DNA of 64,000 bases from Microvirga arvi (GTDB lineage: Bacteria; Pseudomonadota; Alphaproteobacteria; Rhizobiales; Beijerinckiaceae), in the NCBI RefSeq assembly GCF_016892765.1, contig NZ_JAFEMD010000003.1, positions 151,249-215,248 on the forward strand, given 5' to 3'. The notes under the pieces were generated by a model. The model saw nothing but the letters and a program-made list of their open reading frames with translations. It did not search any database and was not told the DNA's origin. Made by a program: the position numbers and the translations under genes. Shown one piece after another: positions 19,910-30,374 of the stretch; position 1 is the first letter of the stretch, and every line of letters starts with the position of its first letter.

Positions 19910-20218
19910 AGGTTCTCCTGAATGGCCCTCGTTCAAAGGGGCAACGCCGGCGGCTCGTGTTAACGGGCCGTTTCCAGCCGCCGCTGCCAGGGACGCCCCT
20001 TCAGGGCCATGTCCAAGGCATGCTGCTCCACAGAGCAGGCCGGCGTATCATCGACGGATGGAAACGCTTGGTCCGACAGGATTTTTTCGGAACACCGCGA
20101 GGGCGCGGAACACGCACCCTGACAATCGAAACCGTCACTGTCCTGTCGGATGGGGGTTGTCTTAACCTAATTGGCCCCGGATCACAAGGGTTTCAAGCCT
20201 TTGAGCCTGATGACGGAC
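19910..20218. other. rpsA upstream region
   Basis: 309 bases without a gene. It must hold the rpsA promoter and leader on the minus strand, but no clear -35/-10 pair could be fixed. A 10-base motif (CCGACAGGAC/TCCTGTCGGA) occurs twice in inverted form near 20071 and 20142 and could form a leader hairpin. Confidence 0.45.
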
Positions 20219-20848
20219 TCAGCCCGGCCATTCCCCGCGCCGGGCCTGGGTGAGGGCCCAGTCGAGCGCCTGCTCGAGCCGATCGTTGCCCCAGAACATC
20301 TCCCCGTCCTCGGCGAAGAAGGTCGGCGCGCCGAACAGGCCGCGGGACTGCACCTCCTCGCCCATCCGGCGCAGGCGCATCTTGTTGGTCTCCCCCTGGG
20401 CCTCGGCGATGACGCCGCCGGCCTCAAGGCCGAGATCCGCGAGGATGCCGGTGACGACCTGCGGGTCGGCGATGTCGCGCCCTTCCGCGAACTGCGCCGT
20501 GTAGACCGCCTTGGTGAAGGCCGGGGTCCAGCCCCGGTCGGCGCCGAGAAGGGCGATTCTTGCGGCCAGGAGCCCGTTCTGCGGGAAGGGGTTGGGGCGG
20601 TAGAAGGGCAGCCCGAGCCGGGCGGCCTCCCGCTCCATGTCGCGCCACATATAGCGGCCCTTGGCAGGATAGAGGTTGAAGGGTGAGTTGTCCCACCCCT
20701 GAGCCTTGAAGATCGGCCCCAGCAGGACGGGACGCCAGACCAGCACGACCCCGGCCGCATCCGCCGCAGCCTCAACGCGCATGGCGGCGAGATAGGAATA
20801 GGTCGAGGCGAATTCGTACCAGAATTCGAGAACCGGCTGACGGTGCAT
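20219..20848 (-). CDS. 2-hydroxychromene-2-carboxylate isomerase family protein (DsbA fold)
   Basis: A 209-residue kappa-class GST/DsbA-fold protein. The start reads EFWYEFASTYSYLA, where the catalytic Ser of HCCA isomerases falls in the FASTYS stretch; RPVLLGPIFKAQGW and the C-terminal RGLFGAPTFFAED match the family. Such enzymes use glutathione to isomerise aromatic degradation intermediates. No aromatic pathway genes adjoin it, so the substrate is unknown. GAAGGA precedes the chosen ATG by 5 nt. Confidence 0.88.
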   Translation of the reverse strand: MHRQPVLEFWYEFASTYSYLAAMRVEAAADAAGVVLVWRPVLLGPIFKAQGWDNSPFNLYPAKGRYMWRDMEREAARLGLPFYRPNPFPQNGLLAARIALLGADRGWTPAFTKAVYTAQFAEGRDIADPQVVTGILADLGLEAGGVIAEAQGETNKMRLRRMGEEVQSRGLFGAPTFFAEDGEMFWGNDRLEQALDWALTQARRGEWPG

Positions 20849-21180
20849 GGGCGTCCTTCGCAACCAGAAAACCCGCGGGGACCAAGCCAACTCTCAAAGC
20901 CGGCTCATCGCTCCATAAAGGGCCTAGTCCATTCCGCTGGGTTACGGCAGCCTTCGACTCTCCGGGCAGGAATGCAGCGCAAGCATGGCGGCTCAACCAC
21001 AGTTCGTTGCTTCTGCGACCGCAGAAAATTGATCTGAGTTTTTCGTCCAACCGAAGCGGAACGTTTGTTGCGACCGAGCAACAATAAGCATGCGGCTGTA
21101 AAAATGCTGGTGAGTGCAGTATCAAAGCAGAGACCAGTAGGATAGTTATCAAACCCTCAACGCACTTAGCCTACCAAAAT
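20849..21180. other. intergenic region between the isomerase and a membrane protein gene
   Basis: 332 bases with no supported gene. The right half is AT-richer than the flanks and presumably carries the promoters of the two divergent genes, but no clear sigma-70 pair was found. Confidence 0.45.
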
Positions 21181-21684
21181 ATGCGCCATAAAAGAACGGC
21201 AATACCGAGAGATTGGGCTCTTTTCACGGAAATGCTTCAGTTACTTCTCTTTCTAATACTTATGACTCTTCTGGCAGCTTTCTTCCCGTTTATTTTCGGG
21301 TCGGTAATTACTCTGATTTTGGGAGTCATCGTAATCGCCTTCCTAGCTGGGATTATAGGCGAGATTGTACATGGGACTTCCAAGGCTATACGTGGGGCAC
21401 CTGCAGCGCTGATCAGGTTCAAAGATGGAGCCGTCTGGCTCATCGGCAAATGGGCCGAAGTAATGGTCTCTCCGATTACCGAAGCAAAGAGCCGATGGCG
21501 GGAGCTTCGATCCGATCAAAGAAAAAATGGGAAGAGGGGGCTGGTAGTAACCCTTGCTCTGGTCGCCATCGCCATAATGATCGAACTCGTTCAGGTTCTC
21601 GTTATTGGGATCCTGCCGCTGCTACTCATACTTGGTATGGGTGCGACGCTCTTTGACTCCGGCACTGTACCGCCCCGTCATTGA
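21181..21684 (+). CDS. hypothetical small membrane protein
   Basis: A 167-residue protein that I do not recognise. Two strongly hydrophobic stretches lie near residues 18-60 (LLLFLILMTLLAAFFPFIF and ITLILGVIVIAFLAGIIG) and one near 122-155. The middle is basic and amphipathic. The start is uncertain: ATG at 21181 or ATG at 21232, which would begin right at the first membrane segment. Lower GC than the flanking core genes suggests a late arrival between the rpsA region and argG. It reads in the same direction as argG, 93 bp before its start. Confidence 0.55.
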   Translation: MRHKRTAIPRDWALFTEMLQLLLFLILMTLLAAFFPFIFGSVITLILGVIVIAFLAGIIGEIVHGTSKAIRGAPAALIRFKDGAVWLIGKWAEVMVSPITEAKSRWRELRSDQRKNGKRGLVVTLALVAIAIMIELVQVLVIGILPLLLILGMGATLFDSGTVPPRH

Positions 21685-21777
21685 GGAGAGCGGCGTGTTT
21701 CGTGCGAGAATTGCCCGTTGCGCTCAAAAGCCTTCCCGGCTAAGCCGCTGGCACCCTTTCTCTCTGGAACCTTTGCC

Positions 21778-23010
<1,233 letters not shown>

Positions 23011-23027
23011 GCGACGTCACCGGTCGC

Positions 23028-23063
23028 GTCATCCCGGGGCGGCGCAGCCGAGCCCGGGATGAC
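23028..23063. repeat. palindrome after argG
   Basis: A perfect 11-bp inverted repeat (GTCATCCCGGG with CCCGGGATGAC) around 14 bases, 17 bp after argG. No T-run follows, so it is a dispersed palindrome rather than a standard terminator, although it may still slow RNA decay or transcription. Confidence 0.65.
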
Positions 23064-23083
23064 AGTGTTGCGGCTCGCGCGCC

Positions 23084-23371
23084 TTACCGATTAAGCGTCA
23101 AGGTCAAATCCTCCCACTCGGGATTCATCTCCTCGATCAGCCGGATCTTCCAATCCCGACGCCACTTCTTGAGCGCCTTCTCCCGCGCAATCGCTTCATC
23201 GATACGCTCGTAGCTTTCCTACCAAACGAGACGCGCCGCATCGTATTGAGCGGTGAAGCCGGGCATGCTCTTCGACTGATGCTCGCGCACTCAACGCGCC
23301 AGATCATTGGTGACGCCGATGTAGAGCGTGCCGTGGCGACGACTGGCGAGGATGGAGACGTGGTAGGTCAT
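23084..23371 (-). pseudogene. GIY-YIG endonuclease-like gene with two in-frame stops
   Basis: One continuous frame of 95 codons encodes a typical small GIY-YIG protein: HVSILASRRHGTLYIGVTNDL near the N-terminus, then YDAARLVW, EREKALKKW-like segment (AREKALKKWRRDWK) and a terminal NPEWEDL. Codon 27 is TGA (23291-23293) and codon 51 is TAG (23219-23221), where relatives have coding residues. There is no frameshift. Its ATG overlaps the stop of the cyclase gene. Either it decayed recently or the window has sequence errors. Confidence 0.85.
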
Positions 23372-25293
23372 TCAATGGGCACCCCCGTCATTCCGCACAG
23401 CTCGTAGACCTGGACGGTCGCTTCGAATCCCTTCGGCCTGATCGTGTCGATCTTCCGAAATTCGAAGCGGTCGGCAACGCGTTGCCGGACGGCGTCGCTG
23501 ACGAGGATCTCGGTGCCATATTCCTTGTTGAGCGGCTCCAGGCGGGCGGCCAGGTTCACGGTCGCGCCGAGCACCGTGTAGGCCATCCGGTCATCCGACC
23601 CGATGGTGCCGACGACCGCCTCGCCCGTATGAAGCCCGAACCGTGTCCTGTAGGCCGGCCACCCTTCACGTTCGAATTCCGCATTGAGCTTGTGATTGGC
23701 CTCCCGGCAGGCCAGCACGGCCGCACAGGCATGGGCGACATGATCGGGATCGTCGGCCGGCGCGTTCCAGATCGCCATGATGGCGTCGCCGACGAATTTG
23801 TCGACCGTGCCGCCATGCTCCGTGATCACCGCCGACAAAACCGCAAGATAGCGCGAGGTACGAAGCATCACCTGTTCGGGATCCGCCTTCTCGGTGATGG
23901 CGGTAAAGCCTGCGATGTCGGTGAACAGGACTGTGACCTCGCGACGCGACCCGCCGGGCTGGAGAGCATCACCTGTCGCGACGAGCTGCTGGACGAGGCG
24001 CTTCGGCACGAAGCTGGCGAAGGTCCGCACCACCGTCTGCATCGTGGCAACCGATTGTCCGAGGTCGTCGATCTCCCGGATCATCGAACGGATCCGCCGC
24101 GTGGGACCGCCGGTCTCGAACCTCTGGATGCGGTCCGTCTCGAGCGCCAGCACCTTCATGGACCGCGACAGCATCGATCCGATCCACCAGACGACTGGCA
24201 GCATCGCGAGGACGAAGCCGAGCGCCAGGAGAACGAGCTGGCGCCGTCCCGCTTCGATCTCGGCGAAGAACTCGTCGAGCGGCGCCACGACGGCGAGCTT
24301 AAGACCGGACGATCCGGCCGCCTGGATCGAACGAAAGGCTGCCACGTAAGTCCGCCCGTCCGCCGTGTCGAAGATCTGCTGCGCCGCCCCGCCCCATTGC
24401 CAGAGGGCGAGAGGGCGAGCGATGTCGACCGCCACGAGCTGATCGAGACGCGGCAACTCCAGCGCCGCGTCGGGACCTCGCGCACGGAAGAATTCCGACA
24501 TGCGGGAATGGGCCACGATCCGGCTGCGGTCGTCGAAGAGAAAAACGGCCCCCGAGGCTCCGAGCTTCTGGGCGCGCAGGAAAGCGTCCGTCTCCGCGAG
24601 AAGAATGTCCCCAGCCGCGATGCCGCGCCGTCCTTGCGTGAACGGCGCACGCACGGTGTACCCGATCAGGGACGCAACCTTGAACATGTAAGGGTCGGTG
24701 ATCGCGGCAGCATCGGGCTCGAAGGCTCCCTGGTACCATGGCCTCTCTCGCGGGTCGTAATCGGCCGGGCGATGGTCCTGGGCGAGAACGGTCAGGTCGG
24801 ATGAGAGATAGGACGTGAAGCGGATCCGATCTGCCTCTCCCGGCGGTCTCTCCATGACGGACAGCCTGAAGGCGGCGTCCGGCGGCGCTTGGAGCTGCCC
24901 GCGGATCGCCGGCCCGGCCCGGTCCAGCATGTCGAGTTCGATGAACCCACCGTCTTCATACCCGACATAGAGGTTGTAGAGTTGCCCATGCCGACGCAGG
25001 AGCGCTGCCAGCGTGGCATAGAGGGGCGGATTGCCAAGGATTGTGCCGGACTCGATGGGCTGAAGCTGCCGCAGCACCTCCAGGATATCGAGGACGTCCT
25101 TGAACTGTCCGTTCACGCGGTCGGCCGTGTGGTCGGCGACCCGGTCGATGAAGCTCAGAGCCGCGGACCGGGTGATCGAGCGGGCGCGGTCGAAGCTGAG
25201 GAAGACCAGGGCCAAGCCGACGGCAAGCACCACCGCCACGAACAGCGACGTGACGGAGAGTTGAAAGCCGAGCCGAACACGCATGCCCCTCAT
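23368..25293 (-). CDS. membrane-bound class III adenylate/guanylate cyclase
   Basis: A 641-residue signalling protein. A membrane helix near residues 10-35 leads to a large periplasmic sensor region that looks like a Cache domain (YNLYVGYEDGGFIELDML, RPWYQGAF). A second helix lies near 350-375, then a HAMP-like linker and a C-terminal cyclase domain. Metal-binding Asp459 (VLFTDIAGF) and Asp503 (KFVGDAIMAIW) are present, as is the transition-state segment TVNLAAR. It probably makes cAMP in response to an external ligand. GGAGA precedes the ATG at 25293. Confidence 0.9.
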   Translation of the reverse strand: MRGMRVRLGFQLSVTSLFVAVVLAVGLALVFLSFDRARSITRSAALSFIDRVADHTADRVNGQFKDVLDILEVLRQLQPIESGTILGNPPLYATLAALLRRHGQLYNLYVGYEDGGFIELDMLDRAGPAIRGQLQAPPDAAFRLSVMERPPGEADRIRFTSYLSSDLTVLAQDHRPADYDPRERPWYQGAFEPDAAAITDPYMFKVASLIGYTVRAPFTQGRRGIAAGDILLAETDAFLRAQKLGASGAVFLFDDRSRIVAHSRMSEFFRARGPDAALELPRLDQLVAVDIARPLALWQWGGAAQQIFDTADGRTYVAAFRSIQAAGSSGLKLAVVAPLDEFFAEIEAGRRQLVLLALGFVLAMLPVVWWIGSMLSRSMKVLALETDRIQRFETGGPTRRIRSMIREIDDLGQSVATMQTVVRTFASFVPKRLVQQLVATGDALQPGGSRREVTVLFTDIAGFTAITEKADPEQVMLRTSRYLAVLSAVITEHGGTVDKFVGDAIMAIWNAPADDPDHVAHACAAVLACREANHKLNAEFEREGWPAYRTRFGLHTGEAVVGTIGSDDRMAYTVLGATVNLAARLEPLNKEYGTEILVSDAVRQRVADRFEFRKIDTIRPKGFEATVQVYELCGMTGVPIE

Positions 25294-25576
25294 CGGATCT
25301 CCGGAGAAGGAGGGATCGCCTTTGCTGCCCAGGGCTGAAGCGGGCACCCATACTCTCACCAAGCCGCTTGCCTTGTCGATCAGGAATCTTGGCGGGCCTG
25401 GCAGCGCGGGGGCGATGGAGACGCTCCCCGTGCTCCTCACGACGTGCCCGAGAGCAACGCCATGACACCCGCGGGCCGGTCCTGACAGGTGCTTTCATCG
25501 CCGCGGGTCGAAAGAGCGGGTATCGTGACAGGCCTTCGCCTGCCGTGTCGCCTGGAGACGATGGCCCGGACTTTTC

Positions 25577-27466
25577 CTACGGGCCCGTAGAGTGCTCCAG
25601 CATCCCACTTTCATCGATCAGCGGGGCGTTCATCACGCACACGACGCCGGCGGGATCGTAGATCAGCCGGACCTCTCCCCCTACATCGGTTGCGAGGCTC
25701 CGCTCGATCAACCGCGTGCCGAAACCCCTGCGGGTCGGCAGGGCTACCGGCGGGCCGTCGCGCTCCTGCCAGCGCAGTTCCAGATGCGGAACGCTGCCTG
25801 ATGTGACCGTCCAGGTGATGAAGACGCATCCGGACGGGACGGAAAGCGCACCGTATTTGGCGGCGTTCGTCGCCAGTTCGTGGATCGCCATGGCGATGGC
25901 GAGAGCCGTTCTCGGAATCAGGCGAAGATGCGGTCCTTCGATCTCAAAGTGTTTCGTCTTCTGCCGCAGATAGGGCTCGACCACCTCGTTGATGATCTCC
26001 CGCAGTTCCGCTCCCTCCCAGTTCTCGCGGGTGAGAACGTCATGGGCCCGGGCCAGGGCGAACAGGCGATCCTCGAAGGCCTGGACCTTGGGACGGTTCT
26101 CCTCGCTCATCTGCCTCAGGCTTTGCGACGCCATCGACTGAACAATGGTGAGCGTGTTCTTCACCCGGTGGTTCAGCTCGTTGATGAGAAGCTCGCGATG
26201 CTCCTCGACCTGCTTGCGGTCGGTGATGTCGAGCACCGAACCCACATAGCCGAGGAAGGTGCCGTCTTCGCCGAAGCGCGGCGCGGCGGCGTCGATCGCC
26301 CAGCGGTAGGTGCCGTCGGCGCGACAGAGCCTGTACTCGAGCCGGAACGGCTCACGTCTGCCATTGGCGTCTCGGAAGACCTCTCCCGACCAAATCCTGT
26401 CGTCCGGGTGGACGGCGTCGAGCCAGCCGAAGCCGAGACCCGTTTCCGATGTCTGGCCCGTGAACTCGTACCAGGAGCGCGATAGGTAGCTGCAGGTCCC
26501 ATCCGGCTCCGTGACCCAGACCATCACGGGCGCGTTGTCGGCGAGATTGCGGAACCGCGCCTCGCTCTCGCGCAGACTTGCTTCAGCCTGCACGCGCTCG
26601 GTGACGTCATAGCCTTCGGCAAAGATGCCGGTCACGCTGCCCGCCTGATCGGTGACGGGCTGATAGACCAGATCAACGAACCGTTCCTCGACTTCGCTCC
26701 CCGGCTCGCGCTGCAGCCCGACCCGCAGGTTGCGCCCGACGAACGGCTTGCCCGTCGTATAGACCTTGTCGAGCAGCTCGAAGAAGCCCTGACCTGCCAC
26801 CTCGGGCAGCGCTTCGCGCACGGGCTTGCCGACGATGTCGCGGCGATGGCCCACGAGCTGCAGATAGGCATCGTTCACCAGCTCGAAGACGTGATCTCGC
26901 CCGCCCATCATCGTCATAAAGCCCGGCGCCTGCTTGAAGAGATCGCGAAGCCGGTCTTGCTCCGCCCTCAGGGCCGCGCGCAGCTTCACCTCCTGGGTGG
27001 TCTCCGTGCAGGCGCAGAACATGCCAGCGATTTCACCTGTCTCATCACGCACGGGCGAGTAGGAGAAGGTGTACCACGTATCCTCCGGATAGCCGTGGCG
27101 CTCCATCACGAGATGCAGGTCCTCGTGATAGGTCGCCTCGCCTGCAAGCGCCTTGATCACCAGGGGTTCGATGTCGGGCCAGATATCCGACCAGACCTCA
27201 CGAAACGGCAGTCCGAGAGCATGCGGGTGCTTTGCGCCCAAGATCGGCACGTAGCCGTCATTGTACAAAAACGCCAGTTCCGGGCCCCAGGCGATGAACA
27301 TGGGGAACTTCGAGGTGAGCATCAGGCTCACCACGGACCGGAGGCTCTGCGGCCAGTATTCAGGCCGGCCCAGCGGAGAGGACGACCAGTCGTGGGCGCG
27401 CATGAGCGCACCCATCTCGCCACCCCCGCTCAGAAAATTCGAACCGGAGGCAAGACTATCGTGCAT
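25577..27466 (-). CDS. PAS-domain HWE-family sensor histidine kinase
   Basis: A soluble kinase of about 629 residues. Three PAS-like domains fill residues 15-420; the third (WYEFTG, VHPDDR, GYVGSVLDITDRK) is a standard PAS-PAC. The phosphoacceptor His is near residue 433 in ELNHRVKNTL, followed by FEDRLFALARAHD and an ATPase domain with HELATNAAKYGALS, as in HWE/HisKA_2 kinases. No response regulator is adjacent. In alphaproteobacteria such kinases often feed the PhyR-NepR-EcfG stress response; this role here is inferred. The start could instead be the ATG at 27505. Confidence 0.9.
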   Translation of the reverse strand: MHDSLASGSNFLSGGGEMGALMRAHDWSSSPLGRPEYWPQSLRSVVSLMLTSKFPMFIAWGPELAFLYNDGYVPILGAKHPHALGLPFREVWSDIWPDIEPLVIKALAGEATYHEDLHLVMERHGYPEDTWYTFSYSPVRDETGEIAGMFCACTETTQEVKLRAALRAEQDRLRDLFKQAPGFMTMMGGRDHVFELVNDAYLQLVGHRRDIVGKPVREALPEVAGQGFFELLDKVYTTGKPFVGRNLRVGLQREPGSEVEERFVDLVYQPVTDQAGSVTGIFAEGYDVTERVQAEASLRESEARFRNLADNAPVMVWVTEPDGTCSYLSRSWYEFTGQTSETGLGFGWLDAVHPDDRIWSGEVFRDANGRREPFRLEYRLCRADGTYRWAIDAAAPRFGEDGTFLGYVGSVLDITDRKQVEEHRELLINELNHRVKNTLTIVQSMASQSLRQMSEENRPKVQAFEDRLFALARAHDVLTRENWEGAELREIINEVVEPYLRQKTKHFEIEGPHLRLIPRTALAIAMAIHELATNAAKYGALSVPSGCVFITWTVTSGSVPHLELRWQERDGPPVALPTRRGFGTRLIERSLATDVGGEVRLIYDPAGVVCVMNAPLIDESGMLEHSTGP

Positions 27467-27794
27467 GAGGCTCGCCTGCCGGCCCTGTCCGGTCCTGCCA
27501 TGCATCGATCCGGCCTCGCCGGTCGATCGGCCGATGGATGGCAGACACGGTCACAAAGACGCGAGGACGGGACCCGGACCCGACCTTGGCCGCTGTCGGA
27601 CCTTCAAGCTCGGGCATGCGGAAGGCGTTCAAGGTTGTCCTGGTGAGCATGCGGAGCTTTGGAGTGGCAAGGGATATCAGCCATTTAGGCTCTCGCCGCA
27701 TGACTTCAATCATTGTGTAGAACATATCATGGCCTCGATCGATGCCTTAGCGCCGCAGCAATCCGGGATCGGCTGCAGGATAGGGCGCGGCTTT

Positions 27795-27927
27795 CCCCTC
27801 CCCCCTGTGCGGGGGAGGGTGGCGAACGAAAGTGAGCCGGGAGAGGGGGCGTCATTGGTCTTGCACCGCCCCTCTCCCGACTCTCGCTGACGCGAGGGCC
27901 ACCCTCTCCCGCTAAAGGGGAGAGGGC
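27795..27927. repeat. large inverted pair of REP-like palindromes
   Basis: Two arms of about 55 bp, each itself palindromic (CCTCCCCCC...GGGGGAGGGTGGC and its relative), face each other around a short centre. They belong to the same family as 6781-6894 and 17805-18119. The element ends about 10 bp before the LexA-type box of the next promoter. Confidence 0.75.
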
Positions 27928-27937
27928 AGGCGCACGT

Positions 27938-27981
27938 GTTCTCATTTTGTTCTTGACAAGGTTCCTAAGCTCGGCTATATC
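27938..27981 (+). promoter_or_regulatory. strong sigma-70 promoter with a LexA-type (SOS) box
   Basis: TTGACA (27953-27958), a 17-bp spacer and TATATC (27976-27981) form a near-consensus promoter. Directly upstream, at 27938-27952, is GTTC-N7-GTTC, the LexA box known from alphaproteobacteria, touching the -35 element. Transcription would start near 27988 and read toward typA. SOS control is inferred from the motif alone. Confidence 0.65.
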
Positions 27982-27987
27982 GTTGTC

Positions 27988-28454
27988 TTAGATCTGGTCC
28001 TGTCGAGGGGCGCGCTCGCGAGGCGTCGCAGTGCGGGAGCAGACACGGTCTCGCAGGCTTGCCTCGCACGCAGTCTGGCGAGAGGCCCAGGCTGTATGCC
28101 GGTGGTCGGGATCGGTTCAAGGCCCCCGTCGAGCAGACGGACAACGCCTTAAACGGTCACCGGGCTGGCATCGCCTGAACGCCTAAACAAACCGTGCGCG
28201 AAGAGGCATCTCGGCTCTTCCATCTCACACCATCCATCATCGAGCCGGGCTGCCTGACGCGCCACCCTCGATCTCAACCCAAGGCTCGCAGCTCACGCTG
28301 CGGGCCCCAAGGCGCTGCCCTATCGGCCTGTCACAGGAGCCAAGCTGCCCTATTGCCGCCGCACCTTAATCATTATATTGCAGCGCATCAGATTTCCGCC
28401 CGGTTCGAGCCAGGGGCGCGGCCACGCTTGCCGCGAACCGGGCCATTTTGTTTT
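27988..28454 (+). ncRNA. candidate long leader or small RNA upstream of typA
   Basis: About 470 nt lie between the promoter at 27953-27981 and a terminator-like hairpin just before typA. No start codon with a ribosome binding site opens a credible protein. The segment is GC-rich with many short inverted repeats (for example GTGCGGG/CCTCGCAC near 28030-28070). It does not match the consensus cores of tmRNA, RNase P RNA or SRP RNA that I can recall. It may be an independent RNA, the 5' leader of typA, or both. Confidence 0.35.
28398..28454 (+). terminator. terminator/attenuator hairpin before typA
   Basis: A perfect 10-bp stem (GCCCGGTTCG at 28398-28407 with CGAACCGGGC at 28434-28443) encloses 26 nt and is followed by CATTTTGTTTT. 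It ends 14 nt before the typA ATG. It could end an upstream RNA or attenuate typA. Confidence 0.6.
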
Positions 28455-28468
28455 GAAAGACTAGCCTC

Positions 28469-30298
28469 ATGAAGCTGCGCAACATCGCCATCATCGCCCA
28501 CGTCGACCATGGCAAGACTACCCTCGTCGACAAGCTGCTCCAGCAATCGGGCAGCTTCCGCGAGAACCAGCGCGTGGAAGAGCGCGCCATGGACTCGAAC
28601 GACCTCGAGAAGGAGCGCGGCATCACGATCCTGGCCAAGGCGACCTCGGTCGTCTGGAAGGACACCCGCATCAACATCGTCGACACCCCCGGCCACGCCG
28701 ATTTCGGCGGCGAGGTGGAACGCATCCTGAGCATGGTGGACGGCGCCATCGTTCTGGTGGATGCGGCCGAAGGCCCGATGCCGCAGACGAAGTTCGTGGT
28801 CTCCAAGGCCCTCAAGATCGGCCTGCGCCCCATCGTGGCGATCAACAAGATCGACCGTCCCGACGCGCGCCACGTCGAAGTCGTCAACGAGGTGTTCGAT
28901 CTCTTCGCGGCGCTCGACGCCACCGACGAGCAGCTCGACTTCCCGATCCTCTACGGATCCGGCCGCAACGGCTGGATGGCGAAGGCCCCGGAAGGCCCGA
29001 GCGATGAAGGTCTGGCTCCCCTGTTCGACCTCGTGCTCGAGCATGTGCCGCCGGCGAAGACCGAGGAAGGCCCGTTCCGCATGCTCGGCACGCTGCTCGA
29101 AGCCAACCCCTTCCTGGGCCGCATCGTCACCGGCCGCATCAGCTCCGGCACCGTGAAGCCGAACCAGTCGATCAAGGTGCTCGACCGCGAGGGCAAGGTC
29201 GTCGAGACCGGCCGCGTGTCCAAGATCCTGGCCTTCCGCGGCCTGGAGCGCCAGCCGATCGAGCTCGGCGAGGCGGGCGACATCGTCTCCATCGCGGGCC
29301 TGGTGAAGGGCTCGGTGGCCGATACCTTCAGCGCGCCGGAGAACGACATCCCGATCCAGGCGCAGCCCATCGACCCGCCGACCGTGACCATGTCCTTCAT
29401 CGTCAACGACTCGCCGCTGGCCGGCACCGAGGGCGACAAGGTCACGAGCCGCATGATCCGCGACCGCCTGTTCAAGGAGGCGGAGGGCAACGTGACCCTC
29501 AAGATCGAGGAAGCCGCCGACAAGGATTCCTTCTACGTGTCGGGCCGTGGCGAGTTGCAGCTCGCGATCCTGATCGAGACCATGCGCCGCGAGGGCTTCG
29601 AGCTCGCCGTGTCCCGCCCCCGCGTGGTGTTCAACAAGGACGAAGCCACGGGCCAGCTCCTCGAGCCCATCGAGGAAGTGGTCATCGACGTGGACGAGGA
29701 GCATTCCGGCGTCGTGGTGCAGAAGATGTCCGAGCGTCGCGCCGACATGGTCGAGATGCGCCCCTCCGGCGGCAACCGCCAGCGCCTGGTGTTCTATGCT
29801 CCGACCCGCGGCCTCATCGGCTACCAGGGCGAGCTGATGACCGACACCCGCGGCACCGCGATCATGAACCGCCTGTTCCACGCCTACGAGCCCTATCGCG
29901 GAGAGATCGCGGGACGGCGCAACGGCGTGCTGATCTCCAACGATTCCGGCGAGGCCGTGGCCTATGCGCTGTGGAATCTCGAGGATCGCGGCCCGATGAT
30001 GATCGAGCCCGGCTGGAAGGTCTATCAGGGCATGATCGTCGGCGAGCACAACCGCGAGAACGATCTCGAGGTGAACGTGCTGAAGGGCAAGAAGCTCACC
30101 AACATCCGCACGACCTCGAAGGACGAAGCGGTGCGCCTGACGCCGCCGATCCGCATGACGCTGGAGAAGTCGCTCGCCTGGATCCAGGACGACGAGCTCG
30201 TCGAGGTGACGCCGAAGTCGATCCGCATCCGCAAGGCGATCCTCGACCCGAACGACCGCAAGCGCGCCGAGCGCTCGAAGGAAGCGCTGAGCGCTTAA
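28469..30298 (+). CDS. typA: translational GTPase TypA/BipA
   Basis: Ribosome-associated GTPase of 609 residues that helps 50S assembly and adaptation to stress. G1 [10 protein letters not shown] at residues 10-19, switch I with RGITI, G3 [14 protein letters not shown] and G4 NKIDRPDAR are intact, followed by EF-G-like domains and the TypA-specific C-terminal domain ([25 protein letters not shown]). The ribosome binding site is weak (GAAAGA). A long leader with an SOS-like promoter precedes it and a clear terminator follows. Confidence 0.97.
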   Translation: MKLRNIAIIAHVDHGKTTLVDKLLQQSGSFRENQRVEERAMDSNDLEKERGITILAKATSVVWKDTRINIVDTPGHADFGGEVERILSMVDGAIVLVDAAEGPMPQTKFVVSKALKIGLRPIVAINKIDRPDARHVEVVNEVFDLFAALDATDEQLDFPILYGSGRNGWMAKAPEGPSDEGLAPLFDLVLEHVPPAKTEEGPFRMLGTLLEANPFLGRIVTGRISSGTVKPNQSIKVLDREGKVVETGRVSKILAFRGLERQPIELGEAGDIVSIAGLVKGSVADTFSAPENDIPIQAQPIDPPTVTMSFIVNDSPLAGTEGDKVTSRMIRDRLFKEAEGNVTLKIEEAADKDSFYVSGRGELQLAILIETMRREGFELAVSRPRVVFNKDEATGQLLEPIEEVVIDVDEEHSGVVVQKMSERRADMVEMRPSGGNRQRLVFYAPTRGLIGYQGELMTDTRGTAIMNRLFHAYEPYRGEIAGRRNGVLISNDSGEAVAYALWNLEDRGPMMIEPGWKVYQGMIVGEHNRENDLEVNVLKGKKLTNIRTTSKDEAVRLTPPIRMTLEKSLAWIQDDELVEVTPKSIRIRKAILDPNDRKRAERSKEALSA

Positions 30299-30324
30299 AT
30301 CGCAGCGCCTTAGGCAACAGTTGA

Positions 30325-30350
30325 AAGGCCGCTCCTAGAGCGGCCTTTTT
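30325..30350 (+). terminator. intrinsic terminator of typA
   Basis: A perfect 10-bp stem (AAGGCCGCTC with GAGCGGCCTT) around the loop CTA, then TTTTT. It lies 26 nt after the typA stop. Confidence 0.93.
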
Positions 30351-30374
30351 CATGAATGGGGATGAGGAGCGGAC

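Noticed and set aside
27456..27725. An 89-codon minus-strand frame overlapping the HWE kinase start
   Set aside because: No ribosome binding site and no recognisable family; it mostly covers the kinase leader. A real leader gene cannot be fully excluded.
28381..28460. A GGTTCGAGCC sequence resembling a tRNA T-arm
   Set aside because: No acceptor, D or anticodon arm can be drawn around it. The stem found instead is the terminator-like hairpin before typA.
28194..28472. A GTG-started 92-codon frame inside the typA leader
   Set aside because: No ribosome binding site, runs through the terminator hairpin and overlaps the typA start; composition is untypical of a protein.
28388..30049. A 553-codon open frame on the minus strand across typA
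   Set aside because: It is the mirror frame of a high-GC, strongly conserved gene. Its translation is His/Arg/Ala-rich with no family features.
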